This document shows, one piece after another, positions 8,360-16,484 of a stretch of DNA of 64,000 nucleotides; position 1 is the stretch's first letter, and each line of letters opens with the position of its first letter. The position numbers and the translations under genes are program-made. The notes beneath the pieces are model-generated. The model made no database searches. It saw nothing but the letters and a program-made list of their open reading frames with translations, and was not told where the DNA came from. This DNA comes from Oceanobacillus indicireducens (GTDB taxonomy: Bacteria > Bacillota > Bacilli > Bacillales > Amphibacillaceae), in the NCBI RefSeq assembly GCF_014647195.1, contig NZ_BMOS01000009.1, forward strand, positions 1 through 64,000. The letters run 5' to 3'.

Positions 8360-8420
8360 AGACAGCTTCCAAAGAAGTGGGTGTAATTGTAATCCTACTC
8401 TCTAGAAAGCTGTCTCTTTT
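8360..8420 (+). promoter_or_regulatory. Structured leader with terminator-like hairpin upstream of csp
   Basis: GACAGCTT and AAGCTGTC form an 8-bp stem that encloses a second pairing (AGTGGG with CCTACT). It is followed by CTCTTTTAATGTTTTTT. This lies between the predicted promoter and the cold-shock start codon. It may act as an attenuator, a thermosensitive leader, or the terminator of a short RNA. Confidence 0.45.
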
Positions 8421-8487
8421 AATGTTTTTTGGCCTCTACTTTGTATTATAACCACGTTTTACGTGCAAGGTTTTAGGAGGAGTTTAC

Positions 8488-8688
8488 ATGCAAAACGGAG
8501 TAGTAAAATGGTTCAACGCAGAAAAAGGGTTTGGATTTATTCAGCTGGAAGAAGGAAATGACGTCTTCGTACATTATTCAGCAATCCAAGAAGAAGGTTT
8601 CAAAACGTTAGAGGAAGGTCAAGAAGTTTCCTTTGAAATCGTTGAAGGCGAACGCGGCCCGCAAGCAGCTAACGTAACAAAATTATAA
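8488..8688 (+). CDS. csp: Cold-shock protein of the CspA/CspD family
   Basis: A 66-residue single-domain nucleic-acid chaperone. It shows RNP1 (KGFGFIQ at about residues 14-20) and RNP2 (VFVHYSAI at about 27-34), followed by [23 protein letters not shown]. It binds single-stranded RNA and helps translation at low temperature. The ATG has AGGAGGAG 8 bases upstream. It is monocistronic: a promoter and long leader lie upstream, and two tandem terminators follow. Confidence 0.97.
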   Translation: MQNGVVKWFNAEKGFGFIQLEEGNDVFVHYSAIQEEGFKTLEEGQEVSFEIVEGERGPQAANVTKL

Positions 8689-8699
8689 AAAATTCCTAA

Positions 8700-8730
8700 G
8701 CAGTATTCGTAACAGAATACTGCTTTTTTT
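8700..8730 (+). terminator. First terminator after csp
   Basis: A perfect 9-bp stem (8700-8708 with 8715-8723) and 6-base loop are followed by seven T residues, 12 bases past the csp stop. Confidence 0.92.
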
Positions 8731-8739
8731 GTTTTCCGG

Positions 8740-8768
8740 AATCCTGAAAATCCTCAGGATTCTTTTTT
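8740..8768 (+). terminator. Second, tandem terminator after csp
   Basis: AATCCTGA (8740-8747) pairs with TCAGGATT (8754-8761), followed by CTTTTTT. It backs up the first terminator and isolates the following oxidase cassette. Confidence 0.75.
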
Positions 8769-8927
8769 ATCCTCCCTTTTTAGACTTTTCTAAATTCGAG
8801 TAGTCTATTAGCTAAACTTCACACAACGTTCAAATACTTTTATAACTAAAAGGTTAGTAAAATCGTTATTTCAAAGAGTATGCGAAGTATTGAACATATT
8901 GTGAAAAGTATCTGGAAGGGATAAATT

Positions 8928-8957
8928 CTATTTTCATTTTGTGTATGATGAAAATAG
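8928..8957 (+). promoter_or_regulatory. Dyad upstream of the ba3 oxidase cassette
   Basis: CTATTTTCA (8928-8936) and TGAAAATAG (8949-8957) form a perfect 9-bp inverted repeat, 32 bases before the cbaD start. It could be an operator or a leader hairpin. No regulator is identified. Confidence 0.35.
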
Positions 8958-8989
8958 CAGCACATCAAACTTCTAGGAGGGGTGAAGGA

Positions 8990-9133
8990 ATGAATACTGA
9001 AAAGAGAAAGCAGTTGAAATCCAGTCAAGAAAGTGAACCAAATCTAAAAGGAACGCTTATCTCCGTTTCTGTTTTAGGAGTTGTTATCTTAGTAACTTGG
9101 TTTGGAGTATTGATGCTATACCTTTCCAGATAA
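8990..9133 (+). CDS. cbaD: Cytochrome c oxidase subunit 2A (ba3-type)
   Basis: A 47-residue single-span membrane protein. It has a lysine-rich cytosolic N-terminus (MNTEKRKQLKSSQESEPNLK), then a transmembrane helix (GTLISVSVLGVVILVTWFGVLMLYL) ending the chain. This is the small IIa subunit of ba3-type oxidases (CoxIIA family), which substitutes for the first transmembrane helix missing from their subunit II. The start is taken at 8990 because AGGAGG lies 8 bases before it; the longer frame back to 8939 has no site. It is the first gene of the three-gene cassette. Confidence 0.88.
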   Translation: MNTEKRKQLKSSQESEPNLKGTLISVSVLGVVILVTWFGVLMLYLSR

Positions 9134-9151
9134 AAAAAGGGAGTGATACAG

Positions 9152-9655
9152 ATGCATTTACACAAGTATGAAAAGTATTGGCTTGGGCTTGGGATAATTG
9201 GCCTTATCGCATTCTTATTAATTTTAGGTTTCGGAGCCTTTTATCTAGGGACACACCCACAAAGCCATGGTGAGTTGATTGATCCTGAAAATTTGGAGAT
9301 GAATGAAGCTTTCCATGAAGAAAATCTTGGCTTGACCAAGGTCGATGAAGGCAGATACGTGTTAAATGTGGTTGCCTCTGCTTTCAATTATAATCTCGGT
9401 ACAGATGAATCAGGCGCACCGATAAGTCATATCGAAATACCTGCTGGTTCGAAAGTGCTCGTCCAGGCTACGAGTCCAGATGTCGTTCACGGTCTAAATT
9501 TCGCTGGAACGAATATCAACATGATGGTTGAGCCCGGTTATGTAAGTGCTTTGGAAGTACAGCTTGATAACCCAGGAGAATACACACTCGTATGTAATGA
9601 GTACTGTGGTGTCGGTCATCATATGATGTTTGGGACAATGGAGGTCGTTGAGTAA
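9152..9655 (+). CDS. cbaB: Cytochrome c oxidase subunit II (ba3-type)
   Basis: Subunit II receives electrons from cytochrome c at its CuA centre on the outer face of the membrane. One N-terminal transmembrane helix (about 12-32) is followed by a cupredoxin domain. The CuA ligands are complete: the first His in VVHGLNFAG and the CNEYCGVGHHMMFG motif (two Cys, His, Met) near the end. It has a single helix rather than two, as expected of the ba3 type. The ATG at 9152 has AAGGGAG upstream. The stop overlaps the cbaA start (TAATG), indicating translational coupling. Confidence 0.95.
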   Translation: MHLHKYEKYWLGLGIIGLIAFLLILGFGAFYLGTHPQSHGELIDPENLEMNEAFHEENLGLTKVDEGRYVLNVVASAFNYNLGTDESGAPISHIEIPAGSKVLVQATSPDVVHGLNFAGTNINMMVEPGYVSALEVQLDNPGEYTLVCNEYCGVGHHMMFGTMEVVE

Positions 9656-11361
9656 TGGAAACAGCAACAGCACCAGCTAAACAATCTAACGTTTTCCGTA
9701 ATAAAGGAACAATGGAGCTTCGTTTATCGAAAAATGAACGCAGACTTGTCATGTCCTATATGTATGTTGCATTTATTTCCTTATTTATTGGTGGATTAAT
9801 GGGATTATTACAAGTACTTGTCCGTTCCGGTAACTTTGAATTGCCTTGGGGAATTAATTATTACACGATCCTAACTGTTCATGGCGTTATTCTAGGCCTA
9901 GTACTTACAACTTTTTTCATTATTGGTTTCCAAAATGCCCTAATGGGTAAAACAGTAGGATATTCTAAGAAACAATTGAACTGGGCTTGGATTGGCTTTG
10001 CCGTCATGACAATTGGTATGATTATAGCTGCAATCACCATCTTAGTAGGTAAAGCTAACGTACTTTATACCTTCTATGCTCCACTGCAAGCGCATCCTGC
10101 ATTTTATATTGGGATCACACTTGTAGTTGTCGGCAGTTGGATTAACGCATTCGTCAATTTCCGTCAGTTCTATATGTGGAAGAAAAAACATCCAGATGAA
10201 AAATCACCACTGCTTGCCTTTATGGTTGTCATTAATATGCTTATGTGGTTGATTGCAACACTTGGAGTTGCTACAGCAATGCTCGTTCAATTTATACCTT
10301 GGTCACTTGGTTATAAGAACACAATTAATGTATTACTAAGCCGTACCTTATTCTGGTATTTCGGTCACCCGCTTGTTTATTTTTGGTTATTGCCAGCATA
10401 TATGGCTTGGTATGCAATTATTCCGAAGATTATCGGAGGGAAAATTTTCAGTGATACACTAGCAAGATTTTCATTTATTCTATTCTTGTTCTTCTCTATC
10501 CCAGTTGGTCTGCACCATCAGCTGACAGAACCAGGACTGGACTCAACATGGAAGTTTATTCAAGTCATCTTGACATTTATGGTTGTCATCCCAAGCTTGA
10601 TGACTGCCTTTTCCATGTTTGCGACGTTTGAAATTACGGGTCGTAAAAAAGGATACGGGGGATTGTTCGGCTGGCTCAAACATTTGCCATGGAGTGATGT
10701 AAGATTCCTCGCACCATTTATCGGAATGCTCGCATTTATCCCGGGTGGAGCCGGTGGAATTGTTAATGCTTCTTATCAAATAAACACACTTGTTCATAAT
10801 ACGATTTGGGTTACAGGACATTTCCATTTAACAGCAGCAACGACAGTAGTGTTAACATTTTTCGGGATTGCTTATTGGCTCATCCCCCACTTGACGGGAC
10901 GTAAGTTAACAAAATCAGTGAACCGTCTCGGAATTATTCAAACGATCCTTTGGACAGTCGGAATGCTGATTATGTCAATATCTATGCATATCCAAGGTTT
11001 AATTGGTGGACCGCGTCGTTCCGCCTACTCCGATTACGGGGGGACGGCACAGGCTACAGAATGGGGAGCTTATCAGATGGCTCAAGCAGTCGGTGGTACG
11101 ATTCTTTTCATTGCAATCGTATTAATGGTATACATTTTCGTTAAAATGATTTTCTTCTCTCCAAAAGGTGAAGAAGAATTCCCGATTGCTCAGGAAGAAG
11201 ACAATGCAGAGCCAACGCCAAGATGGACAGAGAACTGGAAGTTGTGGATTGCCATTACGCTTGTATTGATTCTCTTTGCATATACAGTTCCGATAATGGA
11301 TGTCATTCAAAATGCACCTCCAGGATCAGCACCATTCGATTGGCCAATTGGAAATAGCTAA
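9655..11361 (+). CDS. cbaA: Cytochrome c oxidase subunit I (ba3-type)
   Basis: The 568-residue catalytic core carries heme b, heme a3 and CuB in a chain of many transmembrane helices. Ligands seen are the heme His in TVHGVILGLV, the CuB His-Tyr segment YFGHPLVYFWLLPAYMAWY, the His-His pair in VGLHHQLTEPG, and the heme a3/heme b histidines in VTGHFHLTAATTVVL. The layout, small IIa neighbour and one-helix subunit II assign it to the B family (ba3), suited to low oxygen. A terminator follows. The cassette lies at a place where B. subtilis has other genes, suggesting an insertion specific to this lineage. Confidence 0.95.
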   Translation: METATAPAKQSNVFRNKGTMELRLSKNERRLVMSYMYVAFISLFIGGLMGLLQVLVRSGNFELPWGINYYTILTVHGVILGLVLTTFFIIGFQNALMGKTVGYSKKQLNWAWIGFAVMTIGMIIAAITILVGKANVLYTFYAPLQAHPAFYIGITLVVVGSWINAFVNFRQFYMWKKKHPDEKSPLLAFMVVINMLMWLIATLGVATAMLVQFIPWSLGYKNTINVLLSRTLFWYFGHPLVYFWLLPAYMAWYAIIPKIIGGKIFSDTLARFSFILFLFFSIPVGLHHQLTEPGLDSTWKFIQVILTFMVVIPSLMTAFSMFATFEITGRKKGYGGLFGWLKHLPWSDVRFLAPFIGMLAFIPGGAGGIVNASYQINTLVHNTIWVTGHFHLTAATTVVLTFFGIAYWLIPHLTGRKLTKSVNRLGIIQTILWTVGMLIMSISMHIQGLIGGPRRSAYSDYGGTAQATEWGAYQMAQAVGGTILFIAIVLMVYIFVKMIFFSPKGEEEFPIAQEEDNAEPTPRWTENWKLWIAITLVLILFAYTVPIMDVIQNAPPGSAPFDWPIGNS

Positions 11362-11371
11362 TCAACATAAG

Positions 11372-11409
11372 AGGACAAAGATTCATTAAACGAATCTTTG
11401 TCCTTTTTT
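11372..11409 (+). terminator. Terminator after the ba3 oxidase cassette
   Basis: A perfect 13-bp stem (11372-11384 with 11392-11404) is followed by TTTTT. It closes the cbaD-cbaB-cbaA unit before the convergent carboxypeptidase gene. Confidence 0.92.
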
Positions 11410-11490
11410 GCAGCTCTAGTAATAATTCCGAGTTATGCTTGACTTTTCGTTCACAATTTAATACAACGCTCGTGATAGTTTCCCATGCAA

Positions 11491-12990
11491 TTAGAAATTA
11501 TATATCCGGCTGTATTTTTCTGTTAGGTAATTAACTAAATGTGTCGGGTTTAAAGATTCATTGGTGATGTCCTGTAGCAGCTCCAAGGGCTTTTTCATTT
11601 TGCCATATTGATGAATATTTTCTTTCAGCCAATTCGTAATCGGAGACAAATCGCCAGACTGCACAATTGAATCTACATCCATCTGCTGATTCAACGTATT
11701 GTAAAATTGCGCAGCATACATATACCCTAAAGCATAAGACGGGAAATAGCCGAAATCTCCACTCGACCAATGGATATCTTGTAACACCCCTTCTCCATCA
11801 TTCGCGGGCTCAATACCAAGATAATCAACCATTTTCTCATTCCATAAGACAGGAAGATCTTTCACTTCGATTTCTCCATTAATCAACGCTTTCTCCAGTT
11901 CATAACGAACCATAATATGGAGTGCATACGTAAGCTCATCTGCTTCAATTCTGATTAATGTCGGTTTTACTTCATTGATCGCTCGGTAAAATTCATCAAC
12001 ATCCAACTCTTTGAAAAAATCCGGGGCGAAGGATTTAAACTTCTCATAGTTCGCCTTCCAAAATCCATCACTTCTGCCGATCAAGTTTTCCCAGAATAAT
12101 GATTGCGACTCGTGAATGCCCATGGATGTTCCAGTGGCAAGTGGTGTGTGGGCAAACTGTGGATGGATATTTTGCTCGTATAAAGCATGACCACCTTCGT
12201 GAATAATTCCAAACACTGCCATGCGGAAATCATTTTCGTCGTATCTCGTTGTAATCCGAACATCGTGCAGATTTAATGTAATTTCAAACGGATGAATCGT
12301 ATCATCTAATCTTCCCGCTTCAAAGTCATAGTTCATCTGCTTTAATACATCAATTGCAAAGTTACGTTGTTGTTCTTTCGGAAAATAACCAAGTACAATG
12401 GACGAATCAACATTCGCCTTACTATTATTCACTTTTTCCCGTAACTGAGTTAAGGATTCACGTAGTGCTGGGAATACTTCATCGAGCGTTTTTACGGTCA
12501 TGCCTGGCTCATATTGGTCTAATAGAGCATCATAAATATGGCCTTCGTATCCCCAATAATTCGCGAACCTTTTATTGAATTCCACTAACTTTTCCAAATA
12601 GGGCTGGAATAATTGGAAATCAGCTTTCTCCCTGGCTTCTTGCCATGCTGCTTCAGCTTGTCCTTGTAAAGTGACATATTCCTTGTACTCAGCTTGAGGA
12701 ATCTTATGGTTCCGTTCATAATCCAATTCACATTCTTCAACTGCTTTTTGAATGACTTCATCATCCGTCTTGTTCTTTAGTTCGTCAATGAATTGTTTCA
12801 TTTTATCAGATGTCTGCATCTCATGAACTTTAGCAGAAAGAATTCCAATTGCTTTTGAACGGGATTCAACACCTTTTTTTGGTATTTTCGTCCGTAAATC
12901 CCAATGGGCGAGTGAAATTAATTCATGATAAGCATCAATTTCTTGTAAGTATGCCAGAAAATCTTTTTCCAAATTGCTTTTAGTCATCAT
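11491..12990 (-). CDS. ypwA: Metallocarboxypeptidase Taq (M32 family, YpwA-like)
   Basis: A 499-residue cytosolic zinc or cobalt carboxypeptidase that removes C-terminal amino acids from peptides. The metal-binding HEGGHALYEQ (HExxH) lies about halfway, in IIHEGGHALYEQNIHPQ, followed by GIHESQSLFWEN with a further Glu ligand. IRIEADELTYALHIMVRYE and SSGDFGYFPSYALGYMYAAQ are also M32 signatures. The length is usual. The ATG abuts the stop of the upstream methyltransferase gene (TAAATG), so the two are translationally coupled. Confidence 0.95.
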   Translation of the reverse strand: MMTKSNLEKDFLAYLQEIDAYHELISLAHWDLRTKIPKKGVESRSKAIGILSAKVHEMQTSDKMKQFIDELKNKTDDEVIQKAVEECELDYERNHKIPQAEYKEYVTLQGQAEAAWQEAREKADFQLFQPYLEKLVEFNKRFANYWGYEGHIYDALLDQYEPGMTVKTLDEVFPALRESLTQLREKVNNSKANVDSSIVLGYFPKEQQRNFAIDVLKQMNYDFEAGRLDDTIHPFEITLNLHDVRITTRYDENDFRMAVFGIIHEGGHALYEQNIHPQFAHTPLATGTSMGIHESQSLFWENLIGRSDGFWKANYEKFKSFAPDFFKELDVDEFYRAINEVKPTLIRIEADELTYALHIMVRYELEKALINGEIEVKDLPVLWNEKMVDYLGIEPANDGEGVLQDIHWSSGDFGYFPSYALGYMYAAQFYNTLNQQMDVDSIVQSGDLSPITNWLKENIHQYGKMKKPLELLQDITNESLNPTHLVNYLTEKYSRIYNF

Positions 12991-14127
12991 TTATTCCCCC
13001 TTTACTTTTTTACCAAAATATTGATAATAATTCGTTTGGATAAAACCGTTGAATAACTTCCTCTTCTTCGTTGCCTGCTGACCATATTGTTTTTCAAATG
13101 CCTCAAATGCTGTAATGATATAGACACTCCAGGATGGATAGTTCCTCATCACTTGACCAAGGTCATTATACATCTGAATGACTTCATCCCGCTCATTTAG
13201 CCGTTCACCATACGGCGGGTTACTTACCAAATATCCATTTTCCTTCTGTATAGACAGATCTGCTACTTGCATTTGTTTCCATGTTACAAGATCGCTTAGC
13301 CCCGCTTCAATTGCGTTTTCACTTGCTGCTTGGATCATCTTATGACTGATGTCAGAACCTGTTATATCTAAAGGCTGATCATAGTTGGCAAGATCTTCAG
13401 CTTCTATTAAAGCTTCATCCCAAAACTTGCTTCTAATCCATGACCATTTTTCTGAAACAAATTCCCGGTTAAAACCTGGTGCGATATTCTGTCCGATAAG
13501 GGCTGCCTCAATTGGAATGGTTCCCGAGCCACAGAACGGATCGATAAACGGCTCATCCGGCTTCCAGTTCGTTAATAAAACGAGTGCTGCAGCAAGTGTT
13601 TCTTTTAAGGGAGCTTCCCCTTGTCCAACCCGATAACCGCGTTTATGAAGACCTGCTCCAGAAGTGTCTAATGTTAATGTCGCCACATCATTCAACAGGG
13701 AAATTTCTACTTTAAATAATGCTCCTGTTTCCGGCATTTTAGAGACCATGCCATATTTCAATTTCAATCGCTCTGCAATTGCTTTCTTCACGATTGCTTG
13801 ACAGTCTGGAACACTATATAACGTTGATTTAACGGATTTGCCGCTTACAGGAAATTGTCCATCCTCTGCAATATAATTCTCCCAATTTAATGCCTTCGTT
13901 CCCTCGAATAATTCATCAAATGTTTTGGCTTCAAATTCACCTACAATAATTTTCACACGGTCTGCTGTACGCAACCATAAATTACAGCGCGGGATTGCAG
14001 AAATAGGAGCTTCAAAGATCACTTTTCCATTATCTACTTCTACTTCATAGCCTAATTGCTTAACTTCCATTGCGACAATTGATTCAAGTCCCATCGCTGC
14101 TGTTGCAAGTAATTTCACCTTTTGCAT
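12991..14127 (-). CDS. ypsC: THUMP-domain 23S rRNA guanine-N2 methyltransferase (YpsC-like)
   Basis: The 378-residue enzyme has an N-terminal ferredoxin-like/THUMP RNA-binding part (about 1-160) and a C-terminal Rossmann methyltransferase. It shows FIDPFCGSGTIPIEAALIG (SAM motif I, about 195), DISHKMIQAASENA, and the catalytic NPPYGERL at about 306. It resembles the RlmL N-terminal part, which makes m2G in 23S rRNA. The exact target base is inferred. It lies just downstream of rnpB and shares a unit with ypwA. Confidence 0.92.
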   Translation of the reverse strand: MQKVKLLATAAMGLESIVAMEVKQLGYEVEVDNGKVIFEAPISAIPRCNLWLRTADRVKIIVGEFEAKTFDELFEGTKALNWENYIAEDGQFPVSGKSVKSTLYSVPDCQAIVKKAIAERLKLKYGMVSKMPETGALFKVEISLLNDVATLTLDTSGAGLHKRGYRVGQGEAPLKETLAAALVLLTNWKPDEPFIDPFCGSGTIPIEAALIGQNIAPGFNREFVSEKWSWIRSKFWDEALIEAEDLANYDQPLDITGSDISHKMIQAASENAIEAGLSDLVTWKQMQVADLSIQKENGYLVSNPPYGERLNERDEVIQMYNDLGQVMRNYPSWSVYIITAFEAFEKQYGQQATKKRKLFNGFIQTNYYQYFGKKVKGE

Positions 14128-14180
14128 ACATGATAATTCCCTTCATTTACAGATTATTTTTAGTGTACCATATCAAAGTA

Positions 14181-14224
14181 AATAAAAAACCTATTTCAGC
14201 TACATTTTGTAACTAAAATAGGTT
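14181..14224 (-). terminator. Terminator after rnpB
   Basis: A 12-bp stem with one G-U pair (14188-14199 with 14213-14224) is followed on the minus strand by TTTTTT. It ends the RNase P RNA transcript before the methyltransferase gene. Confidence 0.85.
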
Positions 14225-14239
14225 TTATCATTTTTTATG

Positions 14240-14643
14240 GAAGACCGTTGAATACTCGATAAGCCATGTTCTGTCCCGCTGTACTGCAAACGGCGGTCTT
14301 TAACCTCGTACATTGGGTGTAATCATCTATCTACAGACAAATGTCTGTCCCTCTTTCGGTTCAATTCCCTAATCAAGAGTGCCCCTACCAAAGTTTGGGT
14401 TGCTCACTCGTGGGGTTTACCTCGTTCCACCTGAATTGTTTCCAATCCAGCTCCGTCTCTGTGGCACTTTCAAGGAGTGTCTTCCTTATCGTTAGACTTA
14501 GGAATTTCTCCTGCCGTTAACCAAATTGGCTACCTTGACTTATCGTTTCGTCAAGCACGAACACTACAAGCATCTCAGCCTGTGTGAGCATGGACTTTCC
14601 TCTGCGCAAACGCAGCGATTACATGAGTACTCAACTACCTGCT
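14240..14643 (-). ncRNA. rnpB: RNase P RNA, Bacillus (class B) type
   Basis: The catalytic RNA that trims tRNA 5' leaders. On the minus strand the conserved AGAGGAAAGTCCATGCTC (CR I), a TGCTTGTAGTGTTCGTGC region, GACGGCAGGAGAAATTCC, TTGAAAGTGCCACAG, GTAAACCCCACGAG, AACCCAAACTTTGG and CTGTAGATAGATGATT can all be read in order and match B. subtilis rnpB. The ends pair as P1: GTTGAGTACTC near 14635 with GAGTATTCAAC near 14250. The exact ends are set to within about 10 bases from P1, the promoter and the terminator. Confidence 0.95.
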
Positions 14644-14649
14644 TACTTT

Positions 14650-14678
14650 ATTTTAGCATAAGATCATCAGAAAGACAA
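14650..14678 (-). promoter_or_regulatory. rnpB promoter
   Basis: On the minus strand TTGTCT and TAAAAT are spaced by 17 bases, placing the start about 7 bases before the P1 helix of RNase P RNA. Confidence 0.75.
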
Positions 14679-14698
14679 TGCACGGCAGTACTTACCAA

Positions 14699-15013
14699 CT
14701 ATTCCTCAGAGTTGGAGACTTTCTTGCCAAAAACTGCTTTTTCAAGATTGGACAAGCGTTTTAACACATCATAATTCACTTGTGTATTCTGTTGCGGAGC
14801 TCGTGTTCTCGTATGCTGTTGTTCCGCAGAAGATTTCTTTAGTCGATCATTTTCTTGTTGCAATCGCTGGATTTCTTGTTGAAACGCGTCATAATCTTGA
14901 ATGACAACATCTAAAAATTCATCTACTTCCTTTTGGCTGTAACCACGGAACTCTGCTTTAAAATCTTTTTCATAAATATCTTTCGCATTTAATTGGATTT
15001 GATCGAAACTCAT
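14699..15013 (-). CDS. gpsB: Cell-division regulator GpsB
   Basis: A DivIVA-like coiled-coil protein of 104 residues that guides penicillin-binding proteins between division site and side wall. The N-terminal DivIVA-type membrane and PBP-binding domain has IYEKDFKAEFRGYSQKEVDE, then a long heptad coil (FQQEIQRLQQENDRLKKS). A glutamine-rich linker follows, then the C-terminal trimer helix (VLKRLSNLEKAVFGKK). The start at 15013 (MSFDQIQL) is chosen because GAGGTGAT precedes it. Its known partner PBP1 is encoded by ponA 3.5 kb to the right. Confidence 0.95.
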   Translation of the reverse strand: MSFDQIQLNAKDIYEKDFKAEFRGYSQKEVDEFLDVVIQDYDAFQQEIQRLQQENDRLKKSSAEQQHTRTRAPQQNTQVNYDVLKRLSNLEKAVFGKKVSNSEE

Positions 15014-15209
15014 CTCTATCACCTCTTATTTTACGATTTTCCAGTTTCAATTATATGATATTGTTTGGTTATAGATTCATTACATTATATATCATAACAC
15101 ATTCGCTTATCAATGGTTATTATTTAAGCGAATGAAGTCAGGATGTATCAATGTTTCTAAGGTTTTAATATTTATGTGGTTTTTAAACAAATGTATCTAA
15201 ATGTAACTA

Positions 15210-15246
15210 TTTGGGGGAGGTTTGGGGGCACTTTTGGGGGAGATTT
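15210..15246 (+). repeat. G-rich direct repeat, left copy
   Basis: Three GGGGG runs at about 10-base spacing (TTGGGGGAGGTTTGGGGGCA, then CTTTTGGGGG). The same pattern occurs at 16249-16278 in the same orientation, so the two flank a 1 kb stretch holding two orphan genes. They may be integrase-type binding sites or attachment-site remnants. Confidence 0.6.
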
Positions 15247-15288
15247 AAAACTACAATCATGGGCATATGCTGTTTTTTTATATAAATT

Positions 15289-15321
15289 ATGGGGGCTGCT
15301 GAAAAGCAAGCAAGCCCCCAT
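15289..15321 (-). terminator. G-rich hairpin after the 61-residue orphan gene
   Basis: ATGGGGGCT (15289-15297) pairs with AGCCCCCAT (15313-15321). It follows the 15346-15531 gene by 25 bases. The T run is poor, so termination is uncertain; bases inside the loop (TGCT/AGCA) can extend the stem. Confidence 0.45.
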
Positions 15322-15345
15322 TTTAATTTACTCTTAAAAATTAAA

Positions 15346-15531
15346 TTACAAGTTACTTTTCTTTTTCCTTTTATGGTTGTCTATTATTACTTCCGCTAGT
15401 GCTTTATAGGCTTCATCTATTTCTTCTTGTGTTGGAGGTTCAGTTGGAACCATTAAATTTATCACACCGTGCTTTCCTTTAAGTTCAACCAGTTCATAAT
15501 CATCTCTAGTTCTTCCTTTTGATAATGGCAT
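15346..15531 (-). CDS. Small hypothetical protein of the accessory insertion
   Basis: A 61-residue charged soluble protein. The N-terminus contains DDYELVELKGKHGVINLMV, and a helix at about 33-50 (TQEEIDEAYKALAEVIIDN) is followed by a basic KRKKKSNL tail. Small proteins with a PPTQEEIDEAYKALAEVI-like helix often accompany integrases or phage-like elements in Firmicutes; this is recollection, not proof. AAGGGAGGGG lies at good distance before the ATG. It sits inside the G-rich repeats with a divergent 180-residue gene. Function unknown. Confidence 0.6.
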   Translation of the reverse strand: MPLSKGRTRDDYELVELKGKHGVINLMVPTEPPTQEEIDEAYKALAEVIIDNHKRKKKSNL

Positions 15532-15637
15532 ATAACCCCTCCCTTAATATGTTTCATTCGACAATAAGTAACCAAAATCCTGTACTAAATCCTATCCACT
15601 GATATAATCTATTTAGATTGACTAGGGAGGGTTAAAG

Positions 15638-16180
15638 TTGACTACATCTGAATTAATTCAATTATCAGCTACGATAGTTGGTATTATCACATCAATAACT
15701 GCAGTAATAATTTCAATAGTTTCTTTAAAGCAAACCCAGAAATCTATTGAAGAAGCTAACAGGCCTTATGTTGTTGTGTATAGAGACTATATACAAGTAT
15801 TAGGAAATGTTCAAGAGTATTTCATTATCAAAAACTTTGGAAAAACGGGGGCTATAATCGATTCACTTGATTTTGATCCTGTTTATAAAGAGTCTATTAG
15901 AGGGAAGGACATCTTCCCAAATATAACTAGCACATTCATAGCACCAGGGCAGTCTATTTCTACAGTTGTTTCTCATAACGCATTCCAGGGAGAAAGAGAA
16001 GGAGTAATCCAGGTTACAGTTCAATACCACTCTGGTAAAAAGCACTACAGTGAAGTAATAACACTAAACGAGGATCTTATTAATGATTTAGCATTTTCAA
16101 AAACAAATCCATCTAAAAATACAACGGTTCAAACTATTATAGCAAAAGCGACTCAGGAGATATTGAGAAGACGCTTATAG
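15638..16180 (+). CDS. Orphan membrane-anchored protein of the accessory insertion
   Basis: A 180-residue protein I do not recognise. An N-terminal transmembrane helix (about 8-29, IQLSATIVGIITSITAVIIS) is followed by a short Q-rich segment. A predicted beta-rich domain runs about 43-145 (RPYVVVYRDYIQVLGNVQEY, FIIKNFGKTGAIIDSLDFD, then VIQVTVQYHSGKKHYSEVITL). The NFGKTGA strand pattern resembles uncharacterised phage and mobile-element membrane proteins. The start is TTG with AGGGAGGG upstream. It diverges from the 61-residue gene and is flanked by G-rich direct repeats, suggesting horizontal origin. Confidence 0.6.
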   Translation: MTTSELIQLSATIVGIITSITAVIISIVSLKQTQKSIEEANRPYVVVYRDYIQVLGNVQEYFIIKNFGKTGAIIDSLDFDPVYKESIRGKDIFPNITSTFIAPGQSISTVVSHNAFQGEREGVIQVTVQYHSGKKHYSEVITLNEDLINDLAFSKTNPSKNTTVQTIIAKATQEILRRRL

Positions 16181-16248
16181 GCATTTAGAATGAATATTTA
16201 TTTTGCTTTAAAAAATCGAAATTAAGGAAGAGAAAAGTAATGAAATTC

Positions 16249-16278
16249 ACTTGGGGGAGGTTTTGGGGGGACTTTTAA
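16249..16278 (+). repeat. G-rich direct repeat, right copy
   Basis: TTGGGGGAGGTTTTGGGGGG followed by ACTTTT matches the left copy at 15211-15235 with one inserted T and one G/C change. See the left copy for interpretation. Confidence 0.6.
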
Positions 16279-16484
16279 AGGTTATTATTAAATGGGTGTG
16301 TAGTCAAGTTGGGTCAATGCTTATAGATATTAATGCTTTTCCACAAAATTGAACCAGGCAGAAGAGTAAAATAAGAAATATATTTGGCTTCAGTGATAAT
16401 CAGTGTAAAGTACAAGAAAATATATGGCGGTGAAGAATAATTGAGTGAAGATGTATTGCATGAAATAAAGTATGCGTAACTAAA

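Noticed and set aside
14526-14774. 82-codon plus-strand frame over rnpB and gpsB end
   Set aside because: It is antisense to RNase P RNA, whose conserved elements fully explain the sequence.
15210-16278. G-rich repeats as a CRISPR array
   Set aside because: Only two repeat clusters 1 kb apart, with genes between and no regular spacers.
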